This document shows positions 1-5,656 of a stretch of 5,656 bases of DNA, in pieces (the stretch's first letter is position 1; every line of letters begins with the position of its first letter). Below the pieces are notes generated by a model. The model did not search any database. It was not told the origin of the DNA and was given only the letters and a program-made list of their open reading frames with translations. The translations under genes were made by a program, and so were the position numbers. The DNA is from Bacteroidales bacterium. GTDB lineage: Bacteria; Bacteroidota; Bacteroidia; Bacteroidales; UBA4181. The stretch covers positions 1-5,656 of the forward strand of contig JAITTD010000298.1 of NCBI GenBank assembly GCA_031287245.1. Direction: 5' to 3'.

Positions 1-99
1 CTCCCCAACCTTATTCACCTTATTTTTGTCCGTCAGGGTATTCCCAAATTTCTCAATTCCTAAGGAACGAAAAATAAATAAAGCCTCGATTATATTGTG

Positions 100-116
100 A
101 AACCTCTATGAGGTTT
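100..116. repeat. Perfect 7-bp hairpin, 3-nt loop
   Basis: AAACCTC and GAGGTTT are exact reverse complements around the loop TAT. The outer end can add a G-T wobble (99/117). It is the leftmost member of the palindrome cluster. A terminator role is possible, but no T-tract follows on either strand. Confidence 0.7.
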
Positions 117-119
117 TGG

Positions 120-135
120 AGGATACCTGTATCCT
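120..135. repeat. Perfect 7-bp hairpin, 2-nt spacer
   Basis: AGGATAC and GTATCCT pair exactly around CT. The core hexamer GGATAC/GTATCC recurs at 151-156 and 239-244, which links this palindrome to the larger inverted repeat beside it. A 2-nt loop is too tight for a stable RNA hairpin without opening the last pair, so a DNA-level dyad (protein site or repeat end) is as likely as an RNA structure. Confidence 0.65.
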
Positions 136-137
136 AT

Positions 138-205
138 TTTCTATTGATATGTATCCCCTAACGGGGAATATTCGCTTGTCCGCAGGACATTCATATCAAT
201 AGAAA
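138..205. repeat. 14-bp perfect inverted repeat enclosing two hairpins
   Basis: TTTCTATTGATATG at 138-151 is the exact reverse complement of 192-205. The 40 nt between the arms contain two further hairpins: TCCCC/GGGGA (154-158 with 163-167, loop TAAC) and TGTCC/GGACA (177-181 with 185-189, loop GCA). The whole can fold as a three-way junction (cloverleaf-like) in RNA or as a cruciform in DNA. It does not match a tRNA: there is no acceptor-anticodon-T arm geometry and no T-loop motif. It resembles interspersed palindromic repeats in intergenic DNA, but I cannot confirm other copies from this window. Confidence 0.75.
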
Positions 206-247
206 TAAATCTCAATATCACCTCAATTCCCCATTAGGGGATACATA
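148..247. repeat. 21-bp imperfect inverted repeat, GGGG/CCCC core
   Basis: Positions 148-168 and 227-247 are reverse complements at 20 of 21 positions; the one mismatch is at 162/233. Each arm is itself a small palindrome: CCCC-TAAC-GGGG on the left and CCCC-ATTA-GGGG on the right (228-241 pairs as TCCCC/GGGGA). The left arm overlaps the 14-bp repeat by 4 nt, so the full pairings of the two long repeats compete. The right arm ends 12 nt from the operon's last stop codon, on its 3' side. Confidence 0.7.
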
Positions 248-258
248 AATTGATACAT

Positions 259-1320
259 TTATTTATTGTCTGCTCTAAGCGGAACAACGATATTTCGCAG
301 TTTTCCTTCCGGCGTGATGGCTGCAAAATTGATATGCGTAATTACGCCATCTTCTATCAGCAGTTGAGGGCGTTCCAGCAATTTCATTGTTTCTTTTCTG
401 CCGTCTTCCCACACAATCGTGCGCGAATAGGCTTTTGGGTGCTCTGCCAGTTGCCAGTTGACGCCATCCTTTGAAACGGCACAAATGCCGGCATTATTTT
501 GTCCAACCAGCGTGTGTCCTGCCTCAAAAACCTTGCAAATCATGTGGAATCCATCCTTGTCGTGCCATATACAGGCGTCTTCGGCATTGGAATCCTTCGT
601 TCCGCTAAAAGTCAGGATGGGTTCGTCACTCACTTGTTTGTAGGGACCCTCGAAACTGTCTGCTAAGGCAACTCCCAATCGCAAATTGAAATCCCAATGA
701 CCATTTGTCCAAAACCCTGTTTTTGTGCTTTTATACACAAGAATCACTTTCCCGTCAGGCATAATGCACGGGGCGGCATTGGAGGTAATCTGGTTGTCCC
801 ATTTCCCCGGTCTGGGTTCTAAAATGGGAGCATCCAAAAGTTTCCAAGGTCCTTTTACAGATTTCGCTGTAGCCAAGCCGATACGTTTATTTGCCCAAGC
901 CAACGGGTATTTCCGTTCGGGATAGGTGGTTCCTGTGTAATAGAGCAGATAGGTATCTTTGTATTTGTGAATGGTGGGATTATGCGTCATCATCCCATCC
1001 CAGTATTTTGTACCTCTTTTGGGAAGAACAACGCTCTCGTACTTGTAAGGTCCTGTCGGTTTATCAGCAGAAGCCAAAACAACTTCGGAATCCAACACCC
1101 AATCGTATCCGCCACCTTCCGGCCACCGCGAGGCAAACATATAATAACGACCATCTTCGCCCTTGGTGATGGAACCGCACCAAACGTGAAAACCTTCCAT
1201 TTGGAAACCGCTGTTCAAAGGAACCGGCATAAAACGGTCGGAAAAAGATTCCTGCCCGCTGACGCATGTTATGCAAAACAGCATAAAAACGATAAACGCT
1301 ATTTTCTTTATTTTAAACAT
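259..1320 (-). CDS. Secreted beta-propeller glycosidase-like protein (GH43/32/117-like)
   Basis: A 353-residue exported protein. Residues 1-23 form a signal peptide (KIKK, hydrophobic stretch, then VSGQ), so it probably acts in the periplasm or at the surface. The rest repeats the blade pattern of five-bladed propeller glycosidases: a D/P-turn followed by DGKYYLYY-like strands, seen at GEDGRYYMFASRW (54-66), HNPTIHKYKDTYLLYYTG (113-130), APCIMPDGKVILVYKS (183-198) and EDACIWHDKDGFHMI (247-261), plus 'GPY/GPW' turns near 90, 157 and 225. The ending with LERPQLL (315-321) and THINFA (328-333) recalls unassigned Bacteroidetes 'glycoside hydrolase family' proteins in the GH43/62/32/68/117/130 superfamily. 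Substrate is unknown. Blade one reads FHVWCGSI (44-51) without the usual GH43 aspartate; acidic candidates include D109, E247/D248 and E316. The ATG overlaps the end of the upstream gene by 13 nt, which suggests coupled translation. The fold is well supported; the enzyme activity is inferred. Confidence 0.8.
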   Translation of the reverse strand: MFKIKKIAFIVFMLFCITCVSGQESFSDRFMPVPLNSGFQMEGFHVWCGSITKGEDGRYYMFASRWPEGGGYDWVLDSEVVLASADKPTGPYKYESVVLPKRGTKYWDGMMTHNPTIHKYKDTYLLYYTGTTYPERKYPLAWANKRIGLATAKSVKGPWKLLDAPILEPRPGKWDNQITSNAAPCIMPDGKVILVYKSTKTGFWTNGHWDFNLRLGVALADSFEGPYKQVSDEPILTFSGTKDSNAEDACIWHDKDGFHMICKVFEAGHTLVGQNNAGICAVSKDGVNWQLAEHPKAYSRTIVWEDGRKETMKLLERPQLLIEDGVITHINFAAITPEGKLRNIVVPLRADNK

Positions 1321-2759
1321 AATTCTATTTGTTCTATCACCGATTGTGTATTAGACGGTTTTGCGACCGAAGTCTGTAATTGCCCTGTTTTATCTATCAA
1401 CAGATAGGTAGGTAAACCACTCACATTATGCCTGCCCATAAACAATTTGCCGGCATTGCCATCTAAATAATAGTTTTCCCCTTTGATGCCCCGTGTGTTT
1501 AAGGTTTGCACCCATTTTTCAATGGATGACTCCAAACATAAATTGACAAAGACAAGCTCTTTTCCTTCAAAATATTCATGCAAAGTCGGCGTGTATTTCA
1601 TTTCTTCCAAACATGGACCGCACCACGTTGCCCACACATCCACATAGATGACCTTGTTTTTGTAGCGTTCCGCCAAATAGGGCAACATTTCTATGTCGGA
1701 GAGAGGTGTTACGCTATCGTTATCAAGATAATAAACACCATTCATTGCCTCACCGGTCACAGGAATCGGCTTTGATGCGGCTGATTTTTCCTGCACCAAA
1801 GTTTTCAACCTTTCATTGAAAACCGGCTGGGAGAAAAAAGATGGCACGTTCGGAACAGTATTATACACCTCCGGTTTTTCCTCTATTATTCTATGAATGA
1901 ACAGATAAAACACCATATCGCGAACCGTCCCTTCGGGCATTTTTTCTTTCAATTCATTCATGAACAATTGAATAGCCGCCGGATATTCTTTTTGTTTCAA
2001 CTGATCTCCAATTTTCTTATTTTCACCAACTAACGCATATTCGCATGCACTCAAATGATACGAAAACATCATGGTTTGAAAATTCTTTTCATTGTACATA
2101 TCAAATACCGAATCGGTAAAAACACGCCATTTGGTTGCTTTGTCTTGATAATCCAGCAACTGATTTGCCACCACAAATTGATAGTCAATCAAAGCCCATT
2201 GCTTTAGAAAATCACTCATTTCGTTGCGCTGCGAATAGGCTTCAATTGTATCCCGCATGGCGCTAATACATTGTTGAATGCTTTGAAGGTATTCATCCGG
2301 AGCGGCGGCAGGATTAAATTCGGGCATTGGTAAATGATACACATATTCCGTCCACCGAAACAGTTGCCCGTTTATCTGTGCATTATCGCCAGAGAATGTA
2401 ACGGCATCGGTCGGATGCTGAAATTTGGAAGCATCAATCGTCAGAAATACCGAATCGCCCGGCGCCACATATACATTGATATAGGTATTTTTGTAGCGAA
2501 TGGTCAGATTTTGTGCAAAAACATAATCGTGAACAACATGAAAACTTCCGGACGATGCAATTAAATCTTGAGCAAACCGCTGTACGTCACTCAACGGGTC
2601 GCAAAAATTAACTAAAAGGACAGTTGAATTTTCAGACAGATTGTTTACCACACCGGCAATAACGGTTCGTTTGGCTTGCAACTCACTCTTTTTGGAAGAA
2701 CAGGAAACGCATAGCATGATTACCCAAATCATCAGCCAGCAAGAAACTTTTTGTAACAT
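1308..2759 (-). CDS. TlpA-like thioredoxin-fold lipoprotein
   Basis: A 483-residue protein in three parts. Residues 1-20 are a lipoprotein-type signal ending LCVSC, with C20 the probable lipidated cysteine (the -3 residue is Cys, so the lipobox is relaxed), followed by SSKKS. Residues about 30-130 look like the beta-sandwich found at the N terminus of Bacteroidetes TlpA proteins (DUF4369-like; NVYVAPGDSVFLTID at 95-109, FSGDNAQIN at 122-130). Residues about 150-330 are mostly helical with no recognised motif. Residues about 340-483 are a thioredoxin-like domain: VDVWATWCGPC (373-383) carries the redox pair C380/C383, and SGLPTYLLID (447-456) supplies the cis-proline P450. Such proteins are thiol-disulfide reductases or isomerases of the cell envelope; the substrate here is unknown. 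It starts 19 nt after the rhamnosidase stop, with no Shine-Dalgarno, only A-rich sequence. Its composition is clearly more AT-rich than the upstream gene (19 of 60 G+C at 2041-2100). Confidence 0.9.
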   Translation of the reverse strand: MLQKVSCWLMIWVIMLCVSCSSKKSELQAKRTVIAGVVNNLSENSTVLLVNFCDPLSDVQRFAQDLIASSGSFHVVHDYVFAQNLTIRYKNTYINVYVAPGDSVFLTIDASKFQHPTDAVTFSGDNAQINGQLFRWTEYVYHLPMPEFNPAAAPDEYLQSIQQCISAMRDTIEAYSQRNEMSDFLKQWALIDYQFVVANQLLDYQDKATKWRVFTDSVFDMYNEKNFQTMMFSYHLSACEYALVGENKKIGDQLKQKEYPAAIQLFMNELKEKMPEGTVRDMVFYLFIHRIIEEKPEVYNTVPNVPSFFSQPVFNERLKTLVQEKSAASKPIPVTGEAMNGVYYLDNDSVTPLSDIEMLPYLAERYKNKVIYVDVWATWCGPCLEEMKYTPTLHEYFEGKELVFVNLCLESSIEKWVQTLNTRGIKGENYYLDGNAGKLFMGRHNVSGLPTYLLIDKTGQLQTSVAKPSNTQSVIEQIELCLK

Positions 2760-2778
2760 CGTTTAAGTTTTATGAAAT

Positions 2779-5259
2779 TTATTTTACCTCCTGTTTCAAA
2801 ATCTTCACCGGACCCAGCAGTCCTGCGGGATACAGCGGTGAATCTTTCTTGAAGTAATACCACGGAATGAAGGTTTTGCGCTCTTTCACAGGGCGTGGCT
2901 GATTGTTGAGGAACCAGTCGGGCAGTGCTGTCATTGCGTGCAAGCCCTGATTGCGGTCTGTCCACTCAAAATCTTCGGGATATTGCTCATCGCCAATCAG
3001 ACAGTTAGCCCAGTTGTTGGTGATGCGCACTTTGAGGGTATTGCTGCCCGCTTTCAGGAACGGCGTGATGTCCGTGCGATACGGCGGGCACCACAAAACG
3101 CCTGCCCGCTGTCCGTTGATTTCCAGATCGGCAATGTCGTACAGTGCGCCGAGGTCAAGCGTAACGCGCCTGTTTTCCTTCAAGTCGGCGGCTTCCACGC
3201 GAAAGGTCTTTTCGTAAGTGGCTGTGCCTGCAAAGTACTTGATAGCCGCATCGCTGTGCCTGCTGAAATCGCTCAGCGAGGGGAAGGTCTTTTTGAACGG
3301 TTTGTCCCCAATTTTCGGCTGAAAGTAAACCGACCACGCTCCTGTCAGTTCGGCGGGGGTTTCTTTCAGCACAGTGAGTTCCGGCTGCTTGGCGTAGGCG
3401 GTTTTTCGCGTTGGGAAAACGACAAATACCGACTCGTCCCTCTCCATTTTCAAGGTAACGAAGGTGGAATCGCCTCTCTGTTCCCACCGGCTCGTGCTTT
3501 TGATGGCGCCTGCGTAAGCATCCCACAGTTCAGGCACGCGGTCCGTGACAGGGAAAGCAACGGTTTTTTCGCGTGCTTCCAGGTTGCGCACAAAAAATAT
3601 TTCCGCATCCGGAGTGCGGCGCTGCACCACATCGCTGTTGCGCGAAATAAAAGTGCCCTGCTGCAAAAGCATCTGGCAGCGCGCAAGATAGGTAAAAAAG
3701 GCTTTGCCGGGTTCGAACCATGTCTGGTGGCGGCTAAAATGCGTGCCGTAGAGTGCAAAGCCCCAGCCGGGCAGGTATTTATCGTCAAAAGGCTGATGTG
3801 CCCACGAATGCAGGAAGTACAGATTGGCGCCTGCGTTGTAGCCCATGTCCGCAGGGCGTTTCAGGATGGCGGGCGATTCGTTGAAACGGCATGTATATTC
3901 CATTCCGGTGAACGCCTCGGCGCCGAGTATGCGCTTGTTTCCTGCAACAACACCCCTCAACAGCGCCTCGTTGCCGGATACTCGGCGGTCGTGAACCCAA
4001 AACTCGGTAACAGGCACATCGGCTATTTGCGTGCCTTCGGCAATGTCAAACAGTCCTCCTCCCCAGCTCACGTAAGGTTCCCAGTAAAACTGGAAGCCAG
4101 CTGCATTGATCATCTCTTTGGCGATTTTATAACCGTCCATGAACAGGCGCAGCGAAACGGCTTCGAAATCCTGCACAAAAAGTTTGGTTTCCTTTGCGGC
4201 ACTGGCTTTCAACGGGCGCAGTCCGCGTCCTTGCGAGTCGAAAATGGTGTCGCCGCGCACATCAGCCAGCACCATCTGCGGCACGGGGTCGTAGCCTTTG
4301 ATGCGTATGAAATCGGCGCGGAAGTTGGGCGACCAACTCTGGGAGCCTGCCTCGTAACTGTCTATCCAGATGGAATTGAAAGTGGTGCCGATGTATTTGC
4401 CAAAGCGGGCGGTAAACGGGGTTAACACATTTTCCCAGTGCTTGCGGATGGCGGCGGCGTTGAATTTGTCCACCTCCAGCGAGATGTCTGCAATTTCTTC
4501 GGGAGTGGGGTGGGTGCGCGACATCGTAGGCGCATAGCCGATGCGGTAAATCAGCCATTCTCCGGCGGGAGCCTTCCATTCCAGCGTGCCTGCGGCATCC
4601 ATATATTGCGAAATGTCCACTACGTCGGCAGCCGCGAGGTCTTTGTGCGCAGGAACGGCCACCACCGCAACGTCCCTAAAATACGGGGCTAATTCGGTGT
4701 TTGCTTTCGGGTTGGGCAACGCTGTTTTTTGCTTTTGCGCACCGTTTAGCAGGGTTTTGCTGTAAAATACGCCCTGCATCCCCTGTTCGGGCGAAATCCA
4801 CGGTCCTCCGGTGCTTGACCAGCCGGGCGAGTTGTGTATGCCCACTGTCATGTTCCGTTTTTGGGCTTCGGCAAGGCTGTGTTCTATGGCTTCCCAATAG
4901 GCTTCGCTACGGTAGGTCTGATGTTTCCACGGGACTTTCGCAGGGTCAAGCCAGTTCGGAGCGTTGAAGATGATAACGCCACCGATGCCCGATTCCTTCA
5001 TGGCTTGGAAGTCTTTGGTGATGCCTGATTTTGAGAAGTTACTGCCGAGCCAGTGCCACCATACGTGGGGTTTGTAGGCGTCGGGCGGCGTTGTAAACTG
5101 TTGTGCGAGACTTGTCAGCGTTTCTGGACGCGGCAAACCGTTGAAATGTCGGTTGTCTTGAGCAGATGTTATATTGTGCAGTCCGGCAAATGCGAGGCTC
5201 AAGATAGTATAGAAAATAAAATGTTTTGTATTCATATTCAAATATTTTGTCATATTCAT
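2779..5259 (-). CDS. GH106 alpha-L-rhamnosidase-like enzyme
   Basis: An 826-residue secreted enzyme expected to release terminal alpha-L-rhamnose from glycans. Residues to about 33 form a signal peptide ending TSA before Q34. The GH106-type catalytic part follows: HVWWHWLGSN (65-74), GIGGVIIFN (91-99), NSPGWSSTGGPWISPE (143-158), WIDSYEAG (298-305), FYWEPY (391-396), TEFW (418-421), GAEAFTG (446-452) and HSWAHQPF (484-491). E394, E419 and E448 are candidate catalytic or metal-binding glutamates; I cannot align them to the characterised Bacteroides enzyme here. Residues about 675-755 are a GH2-like sugar-binding jelly roll (GTATYEKTF, LDLGALYDIADLEINGQ, GVLWCPPY). It is shorter than characterised GH106 enzymes as I recall them, but both ends look complete. 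The start is uncertain: the first ATG is at 5259, while an ATG at 5235 (residue 9) gives a more typical signal peptide. G+C is high (38 of 60 at 4201-4260). First gene of the operon. Confidence 0.85.
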   Translation of the reverse strand: MNMTKYLNMNTKHFIFYTILSLAFAGLHNITSAQDNRHFNGLPRPETLTSLAQQFTTPPDAYKPHVWWHWLGSNFSKSGITKDFQAMKESGIGGVIIFNAPNWLDPAKVPWKHQTYRSEAYWEAIEHSLAEAQKRNMTVGIHNSPGWSSTGGPWISPEQGMQGVFYSKTLLNGAQKQKTALPNPKANTELAPYFRDVAVVAVPAHKDLAAADVVDISQYMDAAGTLEWKAPAGEWLIYRIGYAPTMSRTHPTPEEIADISLEVDKFNAAAIRKHWENVLTPFTARFGKYIGTTFNSIWIDSYEAGSQSWSPNFRADFIRIKGYDPVPQMVLADVRGDTIFDSQGRGLRPLKASAAKETKLFVQDFEAVSLRLFMDGYKIAKEMINAAGFQFYWEPYVSWGGGLFDIAEGTQIADVPVTEFWVHDRRVSGNEALLRGVVAGNKRILGAEAFTGMEYTCRFNESPAILKRPADMGYNAGANLYFLHSWAHQPFDDKYLPGWGFALYGTHFSRHQTWFEPGKAFFTYLARCQMLLQQGTFISRNSDVVQRRTPDAEIFFVRNLEAREKTVAFPVTDRVPELWDAYAGAIKSTSRWEQRGDSTFVTLKMERDESVFVVFPTRKTAYAKQPELTVLKETPAELTGAWSVYFQPKIGDKPFKKTFPSLSDFSRHSDAAIKYFAGTATYEKTFRVEAADLKENRRVTLDLGALYDIADLEINGQRAGVLWCPPYRTDITPFLKAGSNTLKVRITNNWANCLIGDEQYPEDFEWTDRNQGLHAMTALPDWFLNNQPRPVKERKTFIPWYYFKKDSPLYPAGLLGPVKILKQEVK

Positions 5260-5293
5260 TGCATCTCTAAACTTTTTTAATAAAAAAACGTTG

Positions 5294-5301
5294 CAAATTT
5301 A
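5294..5301 (-). promoter_or_regulatory. Possible -7 element of the minus-strand operon
   Basis: Read on the minus strand, TAAATTTG fits the Bacteroidetes -7 consensus TAnnTTTG. It sits 34 nt before the upstream-most ATG (5259), a suitable distance. No clear TTG or TTTG is visible 19-22 nt further upstream, so the -33 half is weak or absent. The consensus is established for Bacteroides; its use here is inferred. Confidence 0.4.
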
Positions 5302-5318
5302 TAAAATAGTTTAATTAT

Positions 5319-5351
5319 TTTGATTACTTTCAGTAAATATTATTACATTTG
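5319..5351 (+). promoter_or_regulatory. Bacteroidetes-type promoter of the GH78 gene
   Basis: TTTG at 5319-5322 and TACATTTG at 5344-5351 match the Bacteroides -33 (TTTG) and -7 (TAnnTTTG) consensus, with 21 nt between them. Transcription would start near 5357, leaving an untranslated leader of only about 15 nt before the ATG at 5372. The stretch before the ATG is A/T-rich and shows no Shine-Dalgarno, as is usual in this phylum. Confidence 0.6.
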
Positions 5352-5371
5352 CATAAAAAATCATCTTTTCT

Positions 5372-5656
5372 ATGAGTCGTTTTTTGCTTTTATTTTTGCT
5401 TACAGTCGGTGTGTGTCATGCACAATATCCGACCCGTCTCACCACCGATTTGCTGGAGCATACCGACCGCGTATTTCTCGACGGCTATCCGGCCTCTGTC
5501 GCATTGGAAGAACTTGGAAACACCATCGAACGCTATCAATTGACGGAGATTCGCAGCGCTCAACCCTCTTTCGGTTGGGTGGTCAACAGCAAGCAACCCA
5601 ATACCTTGCAAACGGCTTATCGTATCCTTGTGGCTTCGTCGCGGGAATTATTGTCC
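5372..5656 (+). CDS. GH78 alpha-L-rhamnosidase, N-terminal part (cut by window end)
   Basis: The first 95 codons of a gene that continues past the right edge with no stop. Residues 1-17 are a signal peptide (MSRF, Leu-rich core, CHA) with likely cleavage before Q18. The mature start contains RLTTDLLEHTDRVFLDGYP (22-40), IRSAQPSFGWVV (60-71) and QPNTLQTAYRILVASS (75-90). I recognise this as the opening of Bacteroidetes GH78 rhamnosidases, where the 'P-FGWVV-S--PN--QTAYRILVASS' pattern begins the N-terminal beta-sandwich (Bac_rhamnosid_N-like). The catalytic (alpha/alpha)6 barrel would lie outside the window. It is transcribed away from the GH106 gene with 112 bp between the two outermost starts, so the two rhamnosidases could share control. 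Only the family call is supported; activity cannot be judged from the fragment. Confidence 0.85.
   Translation, partial: MSRFLLLFLLTVGVCHAQYPTRLTTDLLEHTDRVFLDGYPASVALEELGNTIERYQLTEIRSAQPSFGWVVNSKQPNTLQTAYRILVASSRELLS

Larger units (their letters stand above)
1..258. other. Intergenic region rich in palindromes
   Basis: No gene can be supported here. Several frames on both strands are open from the left edge to about position 60-105, but none has a start codon context or recognisable protein, so an upstream gene tail cannot be claimed. The first 95 bases show nothing beyond an 11-bp palindrome (TTCCTAAGGAA, 57-67). From 100 to 247 the sequence holds five tight hairpins and two longer inverted repeats, listed separately. 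The region lies just after the stop codon of the three-gene minus-strand operon, so it would form the 3' end of that transcript. None of the hairpins is followed by a T-run on the minus strand, so a standard intrinsic terminator is not visible. Confidence 0.7.

Noticed and set aside
1..105. Open frames running off the left edge (minus strand, codons up to a TAG at 106-108; plus strand, to TAA at 61-63)
   Set aside because: Frames on both strands are open at once over this short stretch, there is no ATG and no recognised protein, so a gene tail cannot be told from chance.
138..205. tRNA or known riboswitch, suggested by the cloverleaf-like pairing
   Set aside because: The arms do not fit tRNA geometry, there is no T-loop or CCA-end context, and no riboswitch core motif is recognised. 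It also lies downstream, not upstream, of the adjacent gene.
226..247. Intrinsic terminator for the minus-strand operon
   Set aside because: The TCCCC/GGGGA hairpin is well placed, but on the minus strand it is followed by ATTGAGGTG with no T-run. The stem is only 5 bp. It is kept as a repeat, not called a terminator.
98..247. CRISPR array or insertion-sequence end
   Set aside because: The palindromes differ from each other and are not evenly spaced, so this is not a CRISPR array. No transposase fragment or target duplication is visible.
967..1407. 146-codon open frame on the plus strand
   Set aside because: It is antisense to the propeller gene and the end of the TlpA-like gene, with no domain-like sequence or start context. 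It is a shadow frame.
2938..4425. Long 495-codon open frame on the plus strand, starting with GTG
   Set aside because: It lies wholly antisense to the GH106 gene, whose motifs are clear. Its translation has no recognisable domain, and long antisense frames are expected where the sense gene is G+C-rich and rarely uses codons whose complements are stops.

Overview
The window looks like chromosome from a Bacteroidetes bacterium (Bacteroidales-like). The evidence is secreted carbohydrate-active enzymes with Bacteroidetes-style signal peptides ending before Gln, a TlpA-type thioredoxin lipoprotein of a kind common in that phylum, A-rich start regions without Shine-Dalgarno sequences, and sequences matching the Bacteroidetes promoter consensus (TTTG, then TAnnTTTG). 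The species cannot be named from the sequence alone.

Layout from left to right. Positions 1-258 are non-coding as far as can be seen and are dense in short palindromes, including a perfect 14-bp inverted repeat that encloses two small hairpins. Positions 259-5259 hold three minus-strand genes in a tight row, in transcription order: a family GH106 alpha-L-rhamnosidase-like enzyme (5259-2779), a TlpA/thioredoxin-like lipoprotein (2759-1308) and a five-bladed beta-propeller glycosidase-like protein related to the GH43/GH32/GH117 superfamily (1320-259). The gaps are 19 nt and then a 13-nt overlap, so this is very probably one operon. Positions 5260-5371 are a divergent promoter region. From 5372 to the right edge runs, on the plus strand, the first 95 codons of a second rhamnosidase of family GH78, cut by the window end.

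Taken together, the locus looks like part of a rhamnose-glycan utilisation cluster. Two unrelated rhamnosidase families are transcribed divergently from a 112-bp region, with a propeller glycosidase that could act on a neighbouring linkage. The role of the TlpA-like lipoprotein is unclear. No SusC/SusD pair, sulfatase, lyase or regulator lies inside the window, so the target glycan (pectin RG-I or RG-II, ulvan, an arabinogalactan, a bacterial exopolysaccharide or a plant glycoside) cannot be decided.

The points most worth a second look are the palindrome cluster at the left, the uncharacterised propeller enzyme that lacks an obvious GH43 first aspartate, the thioredoxin lipoprotein embedded between glycosidases, and a sharp drop in G+C between the rhamnosidase gene and the two genes downstream of it.
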